Origin: Lentibacter sp. | GTDB lineage: Bacteria > Pseudomonadota > Alphaproteobacteria > Rhodobacterales > Rhodobacteraceae | Assembly (NCBI GenBank): GCA_016744435.1 | Contig: JADGEJ010000008.1 | Span: forward strand, 38,835 to 102,834 | Direction: 5' to 3' | DNA length: 64,000 nucleotides | In this document: in pieces, positions 62,490 through 64,000 of the stretch | Layout: every line of letters starts with the position of its first letter | Position numbering within the stretch: position 1 is the first letter of the stretch | Translations under genes and position numbers: made by a program | Notes under the pieces: model-generated | Databases searched by the model: none | What the model saw: the letters and a program-made list of their open reading frames with translations, nothing else | Told to the model about the DNA's origin: nothing

Positions 62490-62873
62490 CTATTCATCCG
62501 TACCATGGAATGGAAACCCAATCAGACCATGTTGCCTCCAAAACGACCCAAGCTTTAGAGACGTTGACGTGTCGCTTGATGCGAAGGGCGACCACGAGGT
62601 AAACGGAGTGCGTGATGCCTTCTGCTCCATTTCAGCTAGCGCAGAGATATTATTCGTGCGCTCTGCTTTGCGCATCTCTCGCTGCAACGAAATAACTTCT
62701 TTATACCATGGCTCATCGTAGCTCAACTCGCACAGAATGGTGTCCTTGCTGCCATACATTTTGTTGATCTCTGAAGGCTCCCCTAAGTAGTCTACAGCAG
62801 AAATATCTGCGGCAATTAGAGTAATACCAATGGTGTTTGCTGCGAAACTAAAGGCCTCAACCATAGGGGGCAA
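62490..62873 (-). CDS. hypothetical protein, atypical composition
   Basis: A 127-residue frame, AT-richer than its surroundings. The first 95 residues (VEAFSFAANTIGITLIAADI, then SLQREMRKAERTNNISALAE) look protein-like; the last 30 do not. Start at 62873 or the Met 9 bases later. Not recognised. It may be a recently acquired or decaying gene. Confidence 0.35.
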   Translation of the reverse strand: MPPMVEAFSFAANTIGITLIAADISAVDYLGEPSEINKMYGSKDTILCELSYDEPWYKEVISLQREMRKAERTNNISALAEMEQKASRTPFTSWSPFASSDTSTSLKLGSFWRQHGLIGFPFHGTDE

Positions 62874-62890
62874 GCGGGGCGGCGTCTAGA

Positions 62891-63691
62891 TCAGCCTGTG
62901 AAAACCGAGAAGTTGGATGCGTTCAAGTCGGTGAGTTCGATGCCAGAGAGGCGGGCGAATGTGATGCCGTCGGCTCTGAGCAGGATGTCACCTGTTGTGC
63001 TGTCTTCCTCGACGATGACTTCGTCAAACGAGAAGCCAAGGCCGCCGTTTGTTTCGACCTGAAGCATGTCTTCGTCTGGGTCAAAGTCGGTGATGTGAAC
63101 GGCGGTGTCTGTGCTTGCGTCATCGGTTTGCAGCGGGTCTTGTGTGAGGAAGATGCCGAACACGTCGGCGCCTGTGCCGCCTGTGAGCACATCGCCGTCG
63201 TCACCTATGATCGAGTCGTCACCCGCGCCGCCGATGAGCGTGTCTGACGCGTCGGGGAGGGTTGCACCTGTGGTGCTGTCGAAGTCTTTGTCAACGGCGA
63301 CGAGGTAGTCGTCGCCAAAGCCGCCATCGAGCACGTCGGAGCCGGATATCGAGAGGAGCTCATCGTCGCCTGTGCCGCCGCTGATGGTGTCATCGCCCGA
63401 GTTGGGGACTGGTGAGGTTGGGGTCAGGTTGTTGATGTCGTTAACGTCGATGTCGAGCCAGATGTCGTCGCCTGAGCCGAGCCTGACGTTATCGTCACCT
63501 GCGTTGGTTGAGATGACGTCGCCGCCGCCGCGCGCATCAATGATGTCGTCGCCACTGCCGCTTTCAAGGGTGTCGTTTTCGTTTGTGAGGCTTTGGTCGG
63601 TGTCGGGGTCAGAGCCGCCACCGCCACCGCTGAGGCCCGCAAGGCCAGCCATAGCAAACAGACCGAAGATTACAAAGATAGAACCGCCCAT
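62891..63691 (-). CDS. RTX-like calcium-binding repeat protein with N-terminal membrane segment
   Basis: A 266-residue protein. Residues 3-20 (GSIFVIFGLFAMAGLAGLSG) form a membrane segment followed by GGGGGSD. Then come several RTX-type nonapeptides (GSGDDIIDARGGGDVIST, GAGDDSIIGDDGD, TGGTGADVF), which form calcium-binding beta rolls. The C-terminus ends in a domain (DEDMLQVETNGGLGFSFDE) often found at the end of roseobacter RTX proteins. Unlike standard RTX exoproteins it has an N-terminal hydrophobic segment. ATG at 63691, GGGGAAAAC upstream. Confidence 0.8.
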   Translation of the reverse strand: MGGSIFVIFGLFAMAGLAGLSGGGGGSDPDTDQSLTNENDTLESGSGDDIIDARGGGDVISTNAGDDNVRLGSGDDIWLDIDVNDINNLTPTSPVPNSGDDTISGGTGDDELLSISGSDVLDGGFGDDYLVAVDKDFDSTTGATLPDASDTLIGGAGDDSIIGDDGDVLTGGTGADVFGIFLTQDPLQTDDASTDTAVHITDFDPDEDMLQVETNGGLGFSFDEVIVEEDSTTGDILLRADGITFARLSGIELTDLNASNFSVFTG

Positions 63692-63891
63692 AGTGTTTTC
63701 CCCAAGTGCAAGTGTCGTAAGTAACTGTCTGGAAAGATTATAATTCAACTAAATTCAGAACAAGTTATTCACGAAAATTGCCCTGAATGGGCCGAGTTTG
63801 TGCGACTGCAGGAAACAGTATGCCAATGGGTGTAGGATTGTGCGTGCTTTTGACTTCAGGTTGATTGAGAATCATCTGAGGATGGTGTCCA

Positions 63892-64000
63892 TCAGTCCAG
63901 AAACGCCTTTTCAACCACGTAGGTTTTCGGGTCTGAGTTGGCGCCTTCTTCAAGGCCGTACTCTTCGAGCATGTCTTTGAGCTCGAGGTTGAAGGCGAGG
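63892..64000 (-). CDS. C-terminal end of a gene cut by the window edge
   Basis: The minus-strand frame enters at 64000 and stops at 63892, giving FNLELKDMLEEYGLEEGANS and PKTYVVEKAFLD. No family recognised from 35 residues. The rest is outside the window. The gap from 63692 to 63891 contains nothing that I can support. Confidence 0.5.
   Translation of the reverse strand, partial: LAFNLELKDMLEEYGLEEGANSDPKTYVVEKAFLD

Noticed and set aside
62490..62873. Phage or mobile-element gene
   Set aside because: Composition is atypical but there is no integrase, repeat pair or other phage-like gene beside it.

Overview
The window reads as a chromosomal segment of an alphaproteobacterium of the order Rhodobacterales (Roseobacter-type). 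The reasons are the pdhA-pdhB-pdhC operon whose E1-beta carries its own lipoyl domain, the pyrrolysine-free MttB-family protein, the short TfoX C-terminal-domain protein, and a moderately GC-rich composition with 3' intergenic hairpin elements of a kind I associate with this group. No phage, conjugation module, rRNA operon or CRISPR array is visible. Most of it is core metabolism and cell-envelope housekeeping, with one accessory island of surface-glycan-type genes.

Layout. 1-9.1 kb: an ABC-F ATPase cut by the window edge, a Bcr/CflA-type exporter, ndk, a TfoX-C protein, two tandem tRNA-Asp genes, a lone family-2-like glycosyltransferase, the pyruvate dehydrogenase operon and an FtsB/DivIC-like protein. 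9.3-17.5 kb: a thioesterase, the remnant of a short-chain dehydrogenase, pgk, two cyclophilins in tandem, a DUF3179 protein, a pair of small paralogous membrane proteins (one split by a MITE-like element), an MttB-family methyltransferase and a TPM-domain protein. 17.7-28.6 kb: a cold-shock protein, an HExxH protein of unknown role, an aminotransferase, an exporter, cysS, cimA, a small membrane protein with an XRE regulator under a double-palindrome operator, an alpha/beta hydrolase, a squalene/phytoene-synthase-like protein and another MFS transporter. 28.8-31.4 kb: tatABC plus a DUF815 ATPase. 31.4-40.3 kb: an NlpD-like lipoprotein, pcm, surE, a short-chain dehydrogenase, purF, cvpA, radA and a membrane coiled-coil protein. 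40.4-51.6 kb: a PqiA-like protein, two small membrane proteins, mlaF, mlaE, alr, pepT, agmatine deiminase, dnaB, pyrE and pyrC.

51.6-58.5 kb is the accessory island. Five overlapping or abutting genes on the minus strand encode two single-domain glycosyltransferases, a third glycosyltransferase fused to a sulfotransferase-like N-terminus, a P-loop sulfotransferase and an FkbM-type methyltransferase; a sixth gene of unknown function follows. Together they suggest synthesis and decoration (possibly sulfation and O-methylation) of a surface glycan. 58.7-64 kb: a split YeeE/YedE sulfur transporter behind an ATTC-N8-GAAT operator, a methyltransferase, infC with an apparent ATA start, an alanine-rich repeat membrane protein, an RTX-like protein and a partial gene.

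Between genes there are several repeat families. Three copies of an iteron-like element (TATGCA/TGCATA units behind GTTAAC) lie at 4.8, 41.0 and 62.4 kb. Two MITE-like elements lie at 14.0 and 31.5 kb. Five copies or partial copies of a hairpin plus purine-rich 3' element lie at 9.8, 13.7, 31.7, 45.1 and 60.0 kb. A 24-bp inverted repeat lies between cysS and cimA.
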